NCBI RefSeq assembly: GCF_001424835.1
Contig: NZ_LMCQ01000001.1
Coordinates: forward strand, 524,754 to 568,240
DNA length: 43,487 bases
DNA from: Variovorax sp. Root318D1
GTDB taxonomy: Bacteria > Pseudomonadota > Gammaproteobacteria > Burkholderiales > Burkholderiaceae_C
Direction: 5' to 3'
Shown here one piece after another: positions 32,019 through 40,369 of this stretch. Positions within the stretch are counted from its first letter, which is position 1; every line of letters starts with the position of its first letter. The notes beneath the pieces are model-generated. The model worked only from the letters and a program-made list of their open reading frames with translations. It had not been told where the DNA came from and ran no database searches. The position numbers and the translations under genes were made by a program.

Positions 32019-33788
32019 ATGAACCGGATCATGTTCTCTTCATGGCGCCCGACCTGCGCCGCATGGGCCGCAGCCTCGCTGCTCGCCGCCTGCGGCGGCG
32101 GTGGTGGTGGTGGTGGCGGCGCAGGTGGCTTCGGGTTCGTTCCAGCGACGCCTTCGTCTGGCGGCTCCCCGCTGACTGAAGCGCGCCCCGGCACGCTGCA
32201 GGCGTGCGCCGATCTGGCAGGCGCGGCGGCATTCGGCAATACGGTCTACACCAGCATCACGACGGTCGCGGCCGGCACGCTCGTCGTCGCCGGCGTAGGC
32301 ACGCCAACGCCGGAGCACTGCCTGGTGCAGGGCCAGATGAACCAGCGCACCAGCAGCGTCGATGGCAAGACCTACGCCATCGGCTTCGAGATGCGCCTGC
32401 CGGTCAGCTGGAACGGCCGGTTCTTCTACCAGGCCAACGGCGGACTCGACGGCAACGTGGCGCGCGCAACGGGCAGCATCGGCGGCGGCGCACCCACGAG
32501 CACCGCGCTGCACCGCGGCTTTGCAGTGATCAGCTCCGACGCGGGGCACTCGGGCGCGCAGATTCCGACCTTCGGCATCGACCCGCAGGCGCGCCTGGAC
32601 TACGGCTACAACGCCGTCGCCCAACTCACGCCGATGGCCAAGAACCTGATCGCCAAGGCCTACGGTCGCGGGCCCGACCGTTCCTACTTCGGCGGCTGCT
32701 CCAACGGAGGCCGCCATGCGATGGTGGCCGCGGCGCGGTCCGCGAACCAGTACGACGGCATCCTGGCCGGCAACCCCGGTTTCAACCTGCCGAAGGCTGC
32801 GGTGGCCCAGCTCTATGGCGTGCAGCAATATGCCAAGGTGACCACCGCCACCACGCCGGCCGGCAAGCCGGACCTGCAGACCGCCTTCACGCCCGCGGAA
32901 ATGACCACGGTGGCCAATGCGGTGCTCGCGCGCTGCGACGCCCTCGACGGCGCAACGGACGGCATCGTGGCGGACGTGCAGAGCTGCAAGCAGGCTTTCG
33001 ACCTGGCGAGCGCCGTGCCCACCTGCGGTGCCGCGCGCAACGGCAGCTGCCTCACGGCCACGCAGAAAACCGTGCTCGACAACATCTTCTCGGGCGCGCG
33101 CAACAGCGCCGGCACGCCGCTGTACAGCAGCTTTCCGTACGACGCCGGCATCAAGGGCGCCGACTGGCGCCAGTGGGAGTTTGCCAACTCGCAGAACCTC
33201 GACACGGCCGCCGTGGGCTTCGTCTTCAGCACGCCGCCGCTGGGCACCAGCCGCCCGCCGGGCATCGACTTTGCGCTGGGCTTCAGCATGGACACCGATG
33301 CGCCGACCATCTTCGCGAGCACGACGCTCTACACCGAGTCCGCGATGTCGTTCATGACGCCGCCCAACCCCGCCAACCTGTCGGCGCTTCGCGAGCGCGG
33401 CAGCAAGCTCATCGTCTACCACGGCACCAGCGATGCGGTGTTCTCGTCCGACGACACGACGCACTGGTACGAGCAGCTGCGCGCGGCCAACGGCGGCGAT
33501 GCGTCCGGCTTTGCCCGCTTCTTCCCGGTGCCCGGCATGAACCATTGCAGCGGCGGCCCGGCCACCGACCAGTTCGACATGCTGGCACCGCTGGTCGCGT
33601 GGGTGGAACAGGGCAAGGCGCCCGCGGCCGTGACTGCCAACGCGCGCGGGCCCGGCGCCAACGTGGTCAACGCCGAAGTGCCGGCCGACTGGTCGCCTGC
33701 CCGCACACGGCCGCTGTGCCCGTACCCGCAGACGGCGGTCTACATGGGCGGCAGCCTCGAATCGGCCGCCAGCTTCGCCTGCCGATAG
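32019..33788 (+). CDS. Tannase/feruloyl-esterase-family lipoprotein
   Basis: 589 residues. Lipobox LLAAC (Cys25) follows a hydrophobic N-terminus, so the mature protein is lipid-anchored. A run of nine Gly follows Cys25. The alpha/beta-hydrolase core has the tannase signature: nucleophile Ser in YFGGCSNGGRHAM, Asp in HGTSDAVFSSDD and His in GMNHCSGG. The Cys beside Ser and beside His would form the CS-D-HC disulphide known for tannase, feruloyl esterase and MHETase. It would cleave phenolic esters outside the cytoplasmic membrane. The adjacent LigJ/LigK-type genes favour a galloyl or related ester (inference). AAGGAG precedes the ATG. Confidence 0.88.
   Translation: MNRIMFSSWRPTCAAWAAASLLAACGGGGGGGGGAGGFGFVPATPSSGGSPLTEARPGTLQACADLAGAAAFGNTVYTSITTVAAGTLVVAGVGTPTPEHCLVQGQMNQRTSSVDGKTYAIGFEMRLPVSWNGRFFYQANGGLDGNVARATGSIGGGAPTSTALHRGFAVISSDAGHSGAQIPTFGIDPQARLDYGYNAVAQLTPMAKNLIAKAYGRGPDRSYFGGCSNGGRHAMVAAARSANQYDGILAGNPGFNLPKAAVAQLYGVQQYAKVTTATTPAGKPDLQTAFTPAEMTTVANAVLARCDALDGATDGIVADVQSCKQAFDLASAVPTCGAARNGSCLTATQKTVLDNIFSGARNSAGTPLYSSFPYDAGIKGADWRQWEFANSQNLDTAAVGFVFSTPPLGTSRPPGIDFALGFSMDTDAPTIFASTTLYTESAMSFMTPPNPANLSALRERGSKLIVYHGTSDAVFSSDDTTHWYEQLRAANGGDASGFARFFPVPGMNHCSGGPATDQFDMLAPLVAWVEQGKAPAAVTANARGPGANVVNAEVPADWSPARTRPLCPYPQTAVYMGGSLESAASFACR
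32094..32122. repeat. GGN trinucleotide repeat coding poly-Gly in the tannase-family gene
   Basis: Nine consecutive Gly codons (ggc ggc ggt ggt ggt ggt ggt ggc ggc) directly after the lipobox Cys. It acts as a flexible linker from the lipid anchor. As a simple repeat it may change length by slippage in units of three without breaking the frame. Confidence 0.8.
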
Positions 33789-33813
33789 CCACAGGCCGTT
33801 CCCGCCCCCAGAC

Positions 33814-33828
33814 CTGCGCCAGGCGCAG
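33814..33828. terminator. Short inverted repeat between convergent genes
   Basis: CTGCGCC-A-GGCGCAG sits in the 44-base gap between the tannase-family gene (ends 33788) and the leftward binding-fold gene (ends 33833). It could act as a weak bidirectional hairpin. No T-run on either side, so termination is uncertain. Confidence 0.3.
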
Positions 33829-33832
33829 TGCT

Positions 33833-34543
33833 TCAGGCGGGTTCCATGCCGTGGCGGCGTTTGGCGCCGGCGCTCTCCACCGAGCCCATGAACGCGAGCA
33901 GCGCGCGCACCGCCTCCGGCTGTGCGCCGCCGCCGATACCCGGTGGGGCCGGTGCGGCCGGCGCAGCCGAGAAGACGGTCGTGATCTGGATCGCAGGCGG
34001 CAACGAGCCGATCAGCGCGATGCCGCAGGCGCCGATGAGCTCGCTCAATTGCTGGAATCCCAGCTCGGCCTCGCCGCGTGCCAGCAGCGATGCGACAGGC
34101 ACGCCCGGGGGCGCCTGCACCAAGTGGCTCTGGACGTCGCCGGCGATGCCCCAGCGATCGAACAGCGCCATCAGCGCGATGCCGCTCGGGCCGGTTGAGT
34201 AAGCGATGCGCGGTGCTGCCCGCACGGCGCGGCGCAGCGCCTCTTCGGTGGAAATATCGGGATGCGGCGCACCGGCAGGAACCGCCACCGCCACGCCCGA
34301 ACGCACCAGGTCGACCCTGCCCGCGGCATCGAGTTTGCCCGCTGCCACCAGCTTGTCGATGGCGTCCGAGGCCAGCACCACCACGTCAAACAGCTCGCCC
34401 GCCGATACGCGCCGGGCGGCCTCGACACCGCCGATGGCCATGAAGGAGACCGGCACGCCCGTGTGCTGCGCATACGTGGCCGCGAGTTCATCGAGCAGCC
34501 CGCGAGTCGCCATCGAGCAAAGGCCCTGGATCGGTGTCGTCAT
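33833..34543 (-). CDS. ModA-like substrate-binding-fold protein without signal peptide
   Basis: 236 residues. The fold is that of molybdate/sulfate-type type II binding proteins: MATRGLLDELAATYAQHTG, then GGVEAARRVSAGELFDVVVLASDAIDKLVAAGKL, IAYSTGPSGIALMALFDRWG and QQLSELIGACGI. The usual cleavable signal is absent; the protein starts MTTPIQGLCSM, so it should stay in the cytoplasm unless the start is misassigned. GAGG six bases before the ATG at 34543 supports this start. It is the third gene of the LigJ/LigK-type operon (20 bases after the aldolase gene). Role unknown: perhaps a ligand sensor or an accessory isomerase-like protein. Confidence 0.75.
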   Translation of the reverse strand: MTTPIQGLCSMATRGLLDELAATYAQHTGVPVSFMAIGGVEAARRVSAGELFDVVVLASDAIDKLVAAGKLDAAGRVDLVRSGVAVAVPAGAPHPDISTEEALRRAVRAAPRIAYSTGPSGIALMALFDRWGIAGDVQSHLVQAPPGVPVASLLARGEAELGFQQLSELIGACGIALIGSLPPAIQITTVFSAAPAAPAPPGIGGGAQPEAVRALLAFMGSVESAGAKRRHGMEPA

Positions 34544-34563
34544 TCGTTGCCTCATTCGCGTGG

Positions 34564-35265
34564 TCAGTCGACGTAGCGCAGGCCGGCCTTGGCCAGCAGC
34601 TCGCGCATGGCATACACGTCCAGCCCAAGCTCGCCGGCCGCGAAGCGCTCGCGCTTGGCCGTCTCGTTGGCTTCGCGCGCTTCGGCCGCATCGGCCACCT
34701 GCTGCGCGCGCGCAGCGGGCACCACCACAACGCCGTCGATGTCGGCCACCACCACGTCGCCCGGATATACCAGGGCGCCCGCGCAAACCACAGGCACGTT
34801 GACCGAGCCGAGCGATGCCTTGATCGTTCCCTTCGCATGAATGGCGCGGCTGAACACCGGGAAGCCCATGGCGTTGAGGTCCCGCACGTCGCGCACGCCG
34901 CCGTCGATCACCAGGCCCTTGCAGCCGCGCGCCTTGAACGAGGTGGCGAGCAAGTCGCCGAAGAAGCCGTCGGTGCTGTCGCTGGTGCAGGCCGCAACGA
35001 CCACGTCGCCGGGTTGGATCTGTTCGGCCGCCACATGCAGCATCCAGTTGTCGCCAGGCTGCAGCAGCACGGTGACGACGGGTCCGCAGAAGCGCGCATC
35101 GGGATGGATGGGACGGATGCGCGGCTGCATCAGGCCGAGCCGGCCGAGCGCCTCGTGCACAGTGGAGACGCCGAAGCGCGAAAGCTTTTCGACGGCGGCG
35201 GCGTCCGCACGCGTGATTTGACGGTGAACCACGCCGAGCTGTTGAAGGGTGTTGGAGGTAGTCAT
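34564..35265 (-). CDS. ligK: 4-carboxy-4-hydroxy-2-oxoadipate aldolase (LigK/GalC/ProA type, RraA fold)
   Basis: 233 residues. The RraA-like fold is seen in [46 protein letters not shown], and the metal/substrate motif [29 protein letters not shown] follows, as in HMG/CHA aldolases. It splits 4-carboxy-4-hydroxy-2-oxoadipate into pyruvate and oxaloacetate, the last step of protocatechuate 4,5-cleavage and gallate pathways. It starts four bases after the hydratase gene, so the two steps are co-expressed. The specific substrate assignment rests mainly on that neighbour. The start at 35265 is preceded by GATCT only, a weak ribosome site. Confidence 0.85.
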   Translation of the reverse strand: MTTSNTLQQLGVVHRQITRADAAAVEKLSRFGVSTVHEALGRLGLMQPRIRPIHPDARFCGPVVTVLLQPGDNWMLHVAAEQIQPGDVVVAACTSDSTDGFFGDLLATSFKARGCKGLVIDGGVRDVRDLNAMGFPVFSRAIHAKGTIKASLGSVNVPVVCAGALVYPGDVVVADIDGVVVVPAARAQQVADAAEAREANETAKRERFAAGELGLDVYAMRELLAKAGLRYVD

Positions 35266-35269
35266 GAGA

Positions 35270-36298
35270 TCAGAGTCCCTTGGCGATGAGTGCGCGGTCA
35301 AGGCGCGGGTACACGCGGCGTGCATTGCCTTCGAACACCTTGTGCCGCGCCTCGGCATCGAGCATGGGTGTCGAATCGATGTAGCGACGCGTGTCGTCGT
35401 AGAAGAAGCCTGTCTCCGGATCGATGCCGCGCACAGCGCCGATCATTTCGCTTGCGAACAAAATGTTGTCGACCGGGATCACGCGCGTCAGCAAGTCGAT
35501 GCCCGGCTGGTGGTACACGCAGGTGTCGAAGAAGATGTTGTTCAGCAGGTGGTCCTTGAGCAGCGGCTTCTTCATCTCCTGCGCCAGCCCGCGGAAACGC
35601 CCCCAGTGGTAGGGCACGGCCCCGCCGCCGTGCGGAATCACGAAGCGCAGCGTCGGAAAGTCGGTGAACAGGTCCGAAGTGAGGCACTGCATGAAGGCCG
35701 TGGTGTCGGCATTCAAGTAGTGCGCACCGGTGGTGTGGAAGCAGGCGTTGCAGCTGGTGCTCACGTGCACCATGGCCGGGATGTCGTGCTCGACCATCTT
35801 TTCGTAGAGCGGATACCAGTGGCGGTCCGACAGCGGCGGCGAAGTCCAGTGTCCGCCCGAGGGATCGGGGTTGAGGTTGATCGCCACGAAGCCGTATTCG
35901 CGCACGCAGCGCTCCAGTTCCTGAATGCAGCTGCGCGGGTCCACGCCCGGCGACTGCGGCAGCATGGCCGCGCCGATGAAGTGGTCCGGAAACAGCTCGC
36001 TCACGCGAAAGCACAGCTCATTGCAGATGGCGGCCCAGGTCGACGACGTTTCGAAATCGCCGATGTGATGCGCCATGAAGCTCGCACGCGGGCTGAAGAT
36101 CGTCAGGTCGCTGCCGCGCTCCTTCATGAGGCGCAGCTGGTTTCCCTCGATCGACTCGCGCAATTCGTCGTCGCTGATCTTGAGGTCGGCGGCGCGCGGC
36201 TTCAGCGCGGGATCCGCGAGGCCCGCGATCTGCTGGTTGCGCCAGTTCTCCAGCGCCTTGGGCGCCGTGGTGTAGTGGCCATGGCAGTCGATGATCAT
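35270..36298 (-). CDS. ligJ: 4-oxalomesaconate hydratase, LigJ type (amidohydrolase family 2)
   Basis: 342 residues. Amidohydrolase-2 fold: starts [16 protein letters not shown] with the HxH metal motif (H6, H8). [64 protein letters not shown] and [15 protein letters not shown] are the conserved blocks of LigJ. It adds water to 4-oxalomesaconate, giving the substrate of the aldolase encoded next. The start at 36298 gives the usual LigJ N-terminus. Genes for the ring-cleaving dioxygenase and upstream steps are not in the window. Confidence 0.87.
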   Translation of the reverse strand: MIIDCHGHYTTAPKALENWRNQQIAGLADPALKPRAADLKISDDELRESIEGNQLRLMKERGSDLTIFSPRASFMAHHIGDFETSSTWAAICNELCFRVSELFPDHFIGAAMLPQSPGVDPRSCIQELERCVREYGFVAINLNPDPSGGHWTSPPLSDRHWYPLYEKMVEHDIPAMVHVSTSCNACFHTTGAHYLNADTTAFMQCLTSDLFTDFPTLRFVIPHGGGAVPYHWGRFRGLAQEMKKPLLKDHLLNNIFFDTCVYHQPGIDLLTRVIPVDNILFASEMIGAVRGIDPETGFFYDDTRRYIDSTPMLDAEARHKVFEGNARRVYPRLDRALIAKGL

Positions 36299-36493
36299 TG
36301 GCAGTTCCGTGGGTGGCTTGGTGGTGCTTGCCGGCGCAAAAGCGTGCGCCAGCCCTTGCGGCAAGTGTGATTCGCCGAACCGCCGCGTGGGGTGAGTTCG
36401 GGTTGGCCTACCATCAGACTTTTTTATCGTTCAGGGTTTACCGCGGAGCCGGCCGGCTCCTCCTGGAGAGAACATCTGCAAGAAGCAAAGCCC
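36299..36493. promoter_or_regulatory. Divergent LysR/ligJ control region
   Basis: 195 bases between the leftward ligJ-type operon and the rightward LysR gene. Nested inverted repeats occur: CTTGCCG (36327-36333) with CGGCAAG (36359-36365), and inside them GGCGCA (36333-36338) with TGCGCC (36345-36350). They lie within 70 bases of the ligJ start and could be regulator sites or a leader hairpin. A single LysR T-N11-A box could not be fixed with confidence. Confidence 0.4.
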
Positions 36494-37786
36494 GTGCACC
36501 CACGAGACAAAGTTATCGACCGGGCGCATGCTGGTGCGCTGGCCATCAACCTGCGGCACCTGCACGCGTTCTCGGCCGTGGCCGCGGCCGGCAGCATCGC
36601 CAGGGCCGCGGAGGAGCAGCTGTTCCGTGTTGCCTCGGGCGTCACGCGGTCCATTTCCGAACTCGAAGGCACGCTGGGCCAGGCACTGTTCGACCGCGGC
36701 GCGCGCGGCATGACGTTGAACTCGTATGGCGACCTCGTGCTGGTGCGCGCGCGTCGCATCGAGCGCGAGTTCGAGGACGCGCGCACGCAGCTCGTGGCGC
36801 GCGGCGGCCTCGGCGCCTCGGCCGACGCGCATTCGCTTTTCGCGTCGATCCTCAACGGCCGGCGCCTCGCGGTGATCGCGAGCTTGGTGGAGAAGCGCAA
36901 CATGCCCGCGGTTGCGCGCGAATTCGGCATCACGCAGCCTGCCATCAGCCGCGCGCTGAAGGACCTCGAAGGCGGCCTCGGCGTCGCGCTGCTCGAACGC
37001 AGGACGCGTGGCCTCGTGCCCACGCCGGCGGGCGAGATCGTGGCCTTCCACTTCAAGCGCGTGCTCGCGGAGCTGCGCCATATCGGACCCGACATTGCCG
37101 CGAGCGAGGGCATGCTGCAAGGCAGCGTGAACGTCGGTGCGCTGCCGCTCGGGCGCACACAGATCCTGCCGCTGGCCATCGCCTCGCTGCTGGCACGCCA
37201 TCCAGGGCTGCACATCGCGACCGTCGAAAGCCCGTACGACGCTTTGGCGGCCTCGCTGCGAAACGGCGACATCGACTTCATTCTCGGCGCGCTGCGCAGC
37301 GGCGCGGAGGCCGGCGACCTGCAGCAGGAAGCGCTGTTCGAAGACCGCATCTCGGTGATTGCCCGTGCCGGTCATCCGCTGGCGCGCGCCGCGCGCGTCG
37401 ACTTCGATGCCTTGCGCCAGGCGACCTGGGCGCTTTCGCGGCACGGCACGCCGTCGCGCGAACTGCTGGAGCGCTTTTTTTCCGCCGCGCGGCAAGCGCC
37501 TCCCGTTCCGGCGGTGGAGACCGGCGACCTTGCGGTGCTGCGCGGCCTGCTGCTGGAGAGCGACATGCTGACGGCCATCTCGGCCCACCAGCTGCGCTAT
37601 GAGATTCGCGACGGCAGCCTCGTCGTGCTCGACTTTCCGCTCGACGAAACGCGGCGCGAGATCGGGCTCACCCAACGCCTCGGCGCATTCCCGTCGCCGG
37701 GTGCGCGCGCGCTGATGGAGGAGATTCGCGCGGTGGTCCGCCGCTCGCCCGATTTCCCCATCGCCAAGCTGAACTCAGTAAACTGA
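36494..37786 (+). CDS. LysR-type regulator with two N-terminal HTH domains
   Basis: 430 residues, about 120 more than a normal LysR protein. HTH 1 (about 18-77): NLRHLHAFSAVAAAGSIARAAE, then ISELEGTLGQALFDRG. HTH 2 (about 125-185): RLAVIASLVEKRNMPAVAREF, ITQPAISRALKDLEG and LLERRTRGLVPTPAGE. Each has the full LysR pattern, including the wing. The effector domain (about 208-425) shows VNVGALPLGRTQILPLAIASL and DFILGALRSGAEAGDL. It is divergent from ligJ and most probably controls it in response to a pathway intermediate. No ATG lies before HTH 1 in frame; GTG 36494 is the best start, GTG 36392 an alternative. Confidence 0.85.
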   Translation: MHPRDKVIDRAHAGALAINLRHLHAFSAVAAAGSIARAAEEQLFRVASGVTRSISELEGTLGQALFDRGARGMTLNSYGDLVLVRARRIEREFEDARTQLVARGGLGASADAHSLFASILNGRRLAVIASLVEKRNMPAVAREFGITQPAISRALKDLEGGLGVALLERRTRGLVPTPAGEIVAFHFKRVLAELRHIGPDIAASEGMLQGSVNVGALPLGRTQILPLAIASLLARHPGLHIATVESPYDALAASLRNGDIDFILGALRSGAEAGDLQQEALFEDRISVIARAGHPLARAARVDFDALRQATWALSRHGTPSRELLERFFSAARQAPPVPAVETGDLAVLRGLLLESDMLTAISAHQLRYEIRDGSLVVLDFPLDETRREIGLTQRLGAFPSPGARALMEEIRAVVRRSPDFPIAKLNSVN

Positions 37787-37819
37787 ACACCCGCGCGAAG
37801 GCTCTCAGAGGTGCCCATC

Positions 37820-38224
37820 ATGCAAATCGCGATTCCCGAAATGACCACGGACGTACTGCAAGCATTTGCCGACGCGTGGAATCGCCACGATGTCGATGCC
37901 CTCATGTCGTTCATGACAGACGACTGCGTCTTCGAATCGTCTGCCGGCGCCGATGCCTGCGGCACCCGATACGTCGGCGTCGAGGCCGTGCGAGCTGGCT
38001 TCGCCGAGGTCTGGGCCGCCTTTCCCGATGCCCACTGGGGCAACGCGCGCCATTTCGTCCACGGAGACCGTGGCGTATCGGAGTGGACGTTTACCGGAAC
38101 GCGCACGGACGGAACGCGCGTTGAAGTTCAAGGCTGCGATCTGTTCACTTTCCGGGCCGGCAAGATCCTGCTCAAGAACTCCTACCGCAAGAACCGGGTG
38201 TCCCCTGCCGTGCCAACGCGTTGA
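37820..38224 (+). CDS. SnoaL-like / NTF2-fold polyketide-cyclase-type protein
   Basis: 134 residues. NTF2 fold: VLQAFADAWNRHDVDALMSFMTDDCVFESS, the substrate-pocket GVEAVRAGFAEVWAAFPDAHW, then VSEWTFTGTRTDG and GCDLFTFRAGKILLKNSY. Members include small ketone isomerases, dehydratases and binding proteins; no specific reaction can be named. AGAGG nine bases before the ATG at 37820 fixes the start, and a GTG at 37811 is an alternative. It follows the LysR gene and precedes the GST homologue by 51 bases in the same direction. Confidence 0.8.
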   Translation: MQIAIPEMTTDVLQAFADAWNRHDVDALMSFMTDDCVFESSAGADACGTRYVGVEAVRAGFAEVWAAFPDAHWGNARHFVHGDRGVSEWTFTGTRTDGTRVEVQGCDLFTFRAGKILLKNSYRKNRVSPAVPTR

Positions 38225-38275
38225 GGTGTGGCCGGCAAGCTGCCGAGGGTCAGTTCAAATCAGCGGGGACGTCCT

Positions 38276-38929
38276 ATGAAACCCACCATCACCGCCTTCG
38301 AGCGGTCGCCTGACCGCGGCAGGGGACTGGCGCGCGACATGCGCGTTCGCTGGGCGCTCGAAGAAGTGGGGCAGCCCTACGATGTTCGCCTCGTTTCGTT
38401 CAAGGAGATGAAGGAGCCCGCGCACCGTGCGCTTCACCCATTCGGGCAGATTCCAACCTATGAAGAAGGCGGTCTCGCGCTGTTCGAGTCAGGAGCCATC
38501 GTGTTCCATATCGCCGAGCGCCACGCCGGCCTGCTGCCAGGCGATCCGACAGCACGTGCGCGCGCGATCACTTGGATGTTTGCCGCGCTCAACACGATGG
38601 AGCCGCCCATCCTCGATCGCGAAATCGCCACGCTCGTGGAGCGCGACAAGACTTGGTACGGCGAACGCCTGCCTGTCCTGGAGGATCGCGTGCGTACAAG
38701 GCTGGGCGAGCTTTCCAGTCGGCTCGGCGATGCCGATTGGCTCGATGGTGCTTTCAGCGCTGGCGACCTGCTGATGGTGACGGTGCTGCGCAGGTTGAGC
38801 GGTTCGGGATTGCTGGACCCCTATGCGAGCCTGTGCGCCTACATCGCGCGCGGCGAGGCGAGGCCGGCCTACCAGCGCGCTTTTGCGGATCAACTGGCGG
38901 TTTTCACTGGCAAGGCCGGAACACGCTGA
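38276..38929 (+). CDS. Glutathione S-transferase family protein
   Basis: 217 residues. Thioredoxin-like N-terminal domain: TITAFERSPDRGRGLARDMRVRWALEEVGQPYDVRLVSF, with the cis-Pro in HPFGQIPTYEEGGLALFESGAIVFHIAE, which also contains the ES motif for the glutathione gamma-glutamyl group. The helical C-terminal domain (about 90-215) has the SAGDLLMVTVLRRL N-capping box. It may conjugate or isomerise electrophilic intermediates. GGGGAC precedes the ATG at 38276; the ORF start at 38228 lies in the preceding gene's end region. Confidence 0.85.
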   Translation: MKPTITAFERSPDRGRGLARDMRVRWALEEVGQPYDVRLVSFKEMKEPAHRALHPFGQIPTYEEGGLALFESGAIVFHIAERHAGLLPGDPTARARAITWMFAALNTMEPPILDREIATLVERDKTWYGERLPVLEDRVRTRLGELSSRLGDADWLDGAFSAGDLLMVTVLRRLSGSGLLDPYASLCAYIARGEARPAYQRAFADQLAVFTGKAGTR

Positions 38930-39013
38930 TGAGTCTGTGCCCTGGGACGATGCTGTTTTCGGGACGCGGCCGTCTGCACTTCGTTGATGGTGCAATTTCG
39001 GTCGATCGCCCGA

Positions 39014-39424
39014 TCAGCTGGGCGCGGCCGGCGCTGCGGGTTCGTAGGGAGCGGTCGGGGTGCCCTGGTGGAAGCTCATCTGCCACCCCAGCGTCGAGCG
39101 CTCCCAGACCGAGGAGCGCAGGGTAAATCGGTCAAGCGTTCCGTTGGCCAGAAGATGCGCTGAGCGGTAAGTGAGCAGAGCGACGACTTCACCGAGGCGC
39201 CTCACCTCGAAGCGGTCCGCGACAACGACCGCATGCTGCGCTTGCGCAGGCAGCCGCGACAGGATGTCCGCCTTGGCGTAGGCGGCTCCGGGACGGCCAA
39301 ATTCTCGGAAGTCGTCGTGCAAGAGCGCGTCGAGCCTTTCGGTGTCGCTGCGCGCTGCTGGCTTGTGCAGTTCAACCTCAAGGGCCTGCAGCAACAAAAG
39401 AAGTGACGTGTCCGAGGCTTGCAT
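39014..39424 (-). CDS. DUF4440/NTF2-like protein
   Basis: 136 residues. LLLLLQALEVELHKPAARSDTERLDALLHDDFREFGRPG is the DUF4440 opening. AYAKADILSRLPAQAQ, VRRLGEVVALLTYRSAH and RSSVWERSTLGWQMSFHQGTPT follow the same fold. Function unknown; relatives are often small stress or toxin-immunity-like proteins. The ATG at 39424 is used, since upstream in-frame ATGs add unlike sequence. It faces the GST gene and diverges from the HAD gene. Confidence 0.78.
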   Translation of the reverse strand: MQASDTSLLLLLQALEVELHKPAARSDTERLDALLHDDFREFGRPGAAYAKADILSRLPAQAQHAVVVADRFEVRRLGEVVALLTYRSAHLLANGTLDRFTLRSSVWERSTLGWQMSFHQGTPTAPYEPAAPAAPS

Positions 39425-39703
39425 CGAGGAACCAGGCGGGCTGGGCGCCCGTAGAGATTGTTCAACTATAGCGAGCCATGTCAATCTTTCTGGAGATCGC
39501 TGCAAATACCGCAGCCATTGCAAGCAGCGCATGTTCCACCCCCGCAAACACCCAGTGCGTCTCAGACCCCGAACAGCACCACCAAAAAATGCCAGACCCC
39601 CTGCGGATTGACAAAGAAACTGCTCGGGATCCGCTGCGATATGGCATCTCCTGTAGAGGGGGCAGTCCTAGACTTGTTTCACCTCAACGCAGCAGGTCTA
39701 CAC
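39425..39703. other. Divergent intergenic region upstream of the HAD-kinase-aminotransferase operon
   Basis: 279 bases between the leftward DUF4440 gene and the rightward HAD gene. It is less GC-rich in places. A TTGACA at 39608-39613 has no -10 at normal spacing. No palindrome or small gene could be supported. Confidence 0.3.
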
Positions 39704-40369
39704 ATGATCTTCAAACCCAAATTCATCAGCTTCGACTGCTATGGCACGCTCATCAACTTCGAGATGGGGCCGACGGCAAAAGTCCTGTTCAAGGACCGCG
39801 TATCGGCCGACCGGATGCCGGCATTCCTGGACAGTTTCAAAGCCTATCGCCTCGATGAGGTGTTGGGCGAATGGAAGCCCTTCTTCGACGTGGTGGAGAA
39901 CTCCATCCAGCGTGCCTGCAAGGCGCATGGCGTCGAATGCGTGGCATCGGATGCGGTCGCTTTGTACGACGCCGTGCCAACCTGGCAGCCGCACCCGAAC
40001 GTGGTCGAGGTGCTGGAGGCGATTGCGCCGCATGTGCCGCTGGTGATTCTGTCGAACTCGATGACCGACCTCATCCCTCACAGCGTTGCGCACCTGAAGG
40101 CGCCTTTCCACGCGGTCTACACCGCCGAGGAAGCGCGCGCGTACAAGCCGCGCATGCAAGCCTTCGAGCACATGTTCGACCGGCTCGGCTGCGGGCCCGG
40201 TCAGATGATGCATGTCTCGTCGAGTTTCCGGTATGACCTGATGACGGCCTCCGACCTGGGCTTCATGGCCAAGGCCTTCATCGACCGCGGTCACGAGCCG
40301 ACGTCGACCGAATACGGCGTGAGCCGCTTGACAGACGTTCGCCAGCTTCCGGCACTGCTCGGACTCTGA
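39704..40369 (+). CDS. HAD-superfamily hydrolase, haloacid dehalogenase type II-like
   Basis: 221 residues. Motif 1 with the nucleophile is ISFDCYGTLINFE (Asp11). Motif 2 is VPLVILSNSMTDLIP. Motif 3 Lys is in EARAYKPRMQAFEHM. Motif 4 is SSSFRYDLMTASDLGF. This is the type II dehalogenase arrangement, which also includes phosphatases. It overlaps the kinase gene by TGATG at 40367-40371, so it belongs to that operon and may act on a phosphorylated or halogenated intermediate (inference). GCAGG precedes the ATG. In-frame sequence back to 39458 has no conserved character. Confidence 0.85.
   Translation: MIFKPKFISFDCYGTLINFEMGPTAKVLFKDRVSADRMPAFLDSFKAYRLDEVLGEWKPFFDVVENSIQRACKAHGVECVASDAVALYDAVPTWQPHPNVVEVLEAIAPHVPLVILSNSMTDLIPHSVAHLKAPFHAVYTAEEARAYKPRMQAFEHMFDRLGCGPGQMMHVSSSFRYDLMTASDLGFMAKAFIDRGHEPTSTEYGVSRLTDVRQLPALLGL

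Noticed and set aside
39608..39613. TTGACA as -35 box for the HAD operon
   Set aside because: No acceptable -10 hexamer at 16-18 bases; the nearest AT-rich hexamer is about 23-25 bases away.
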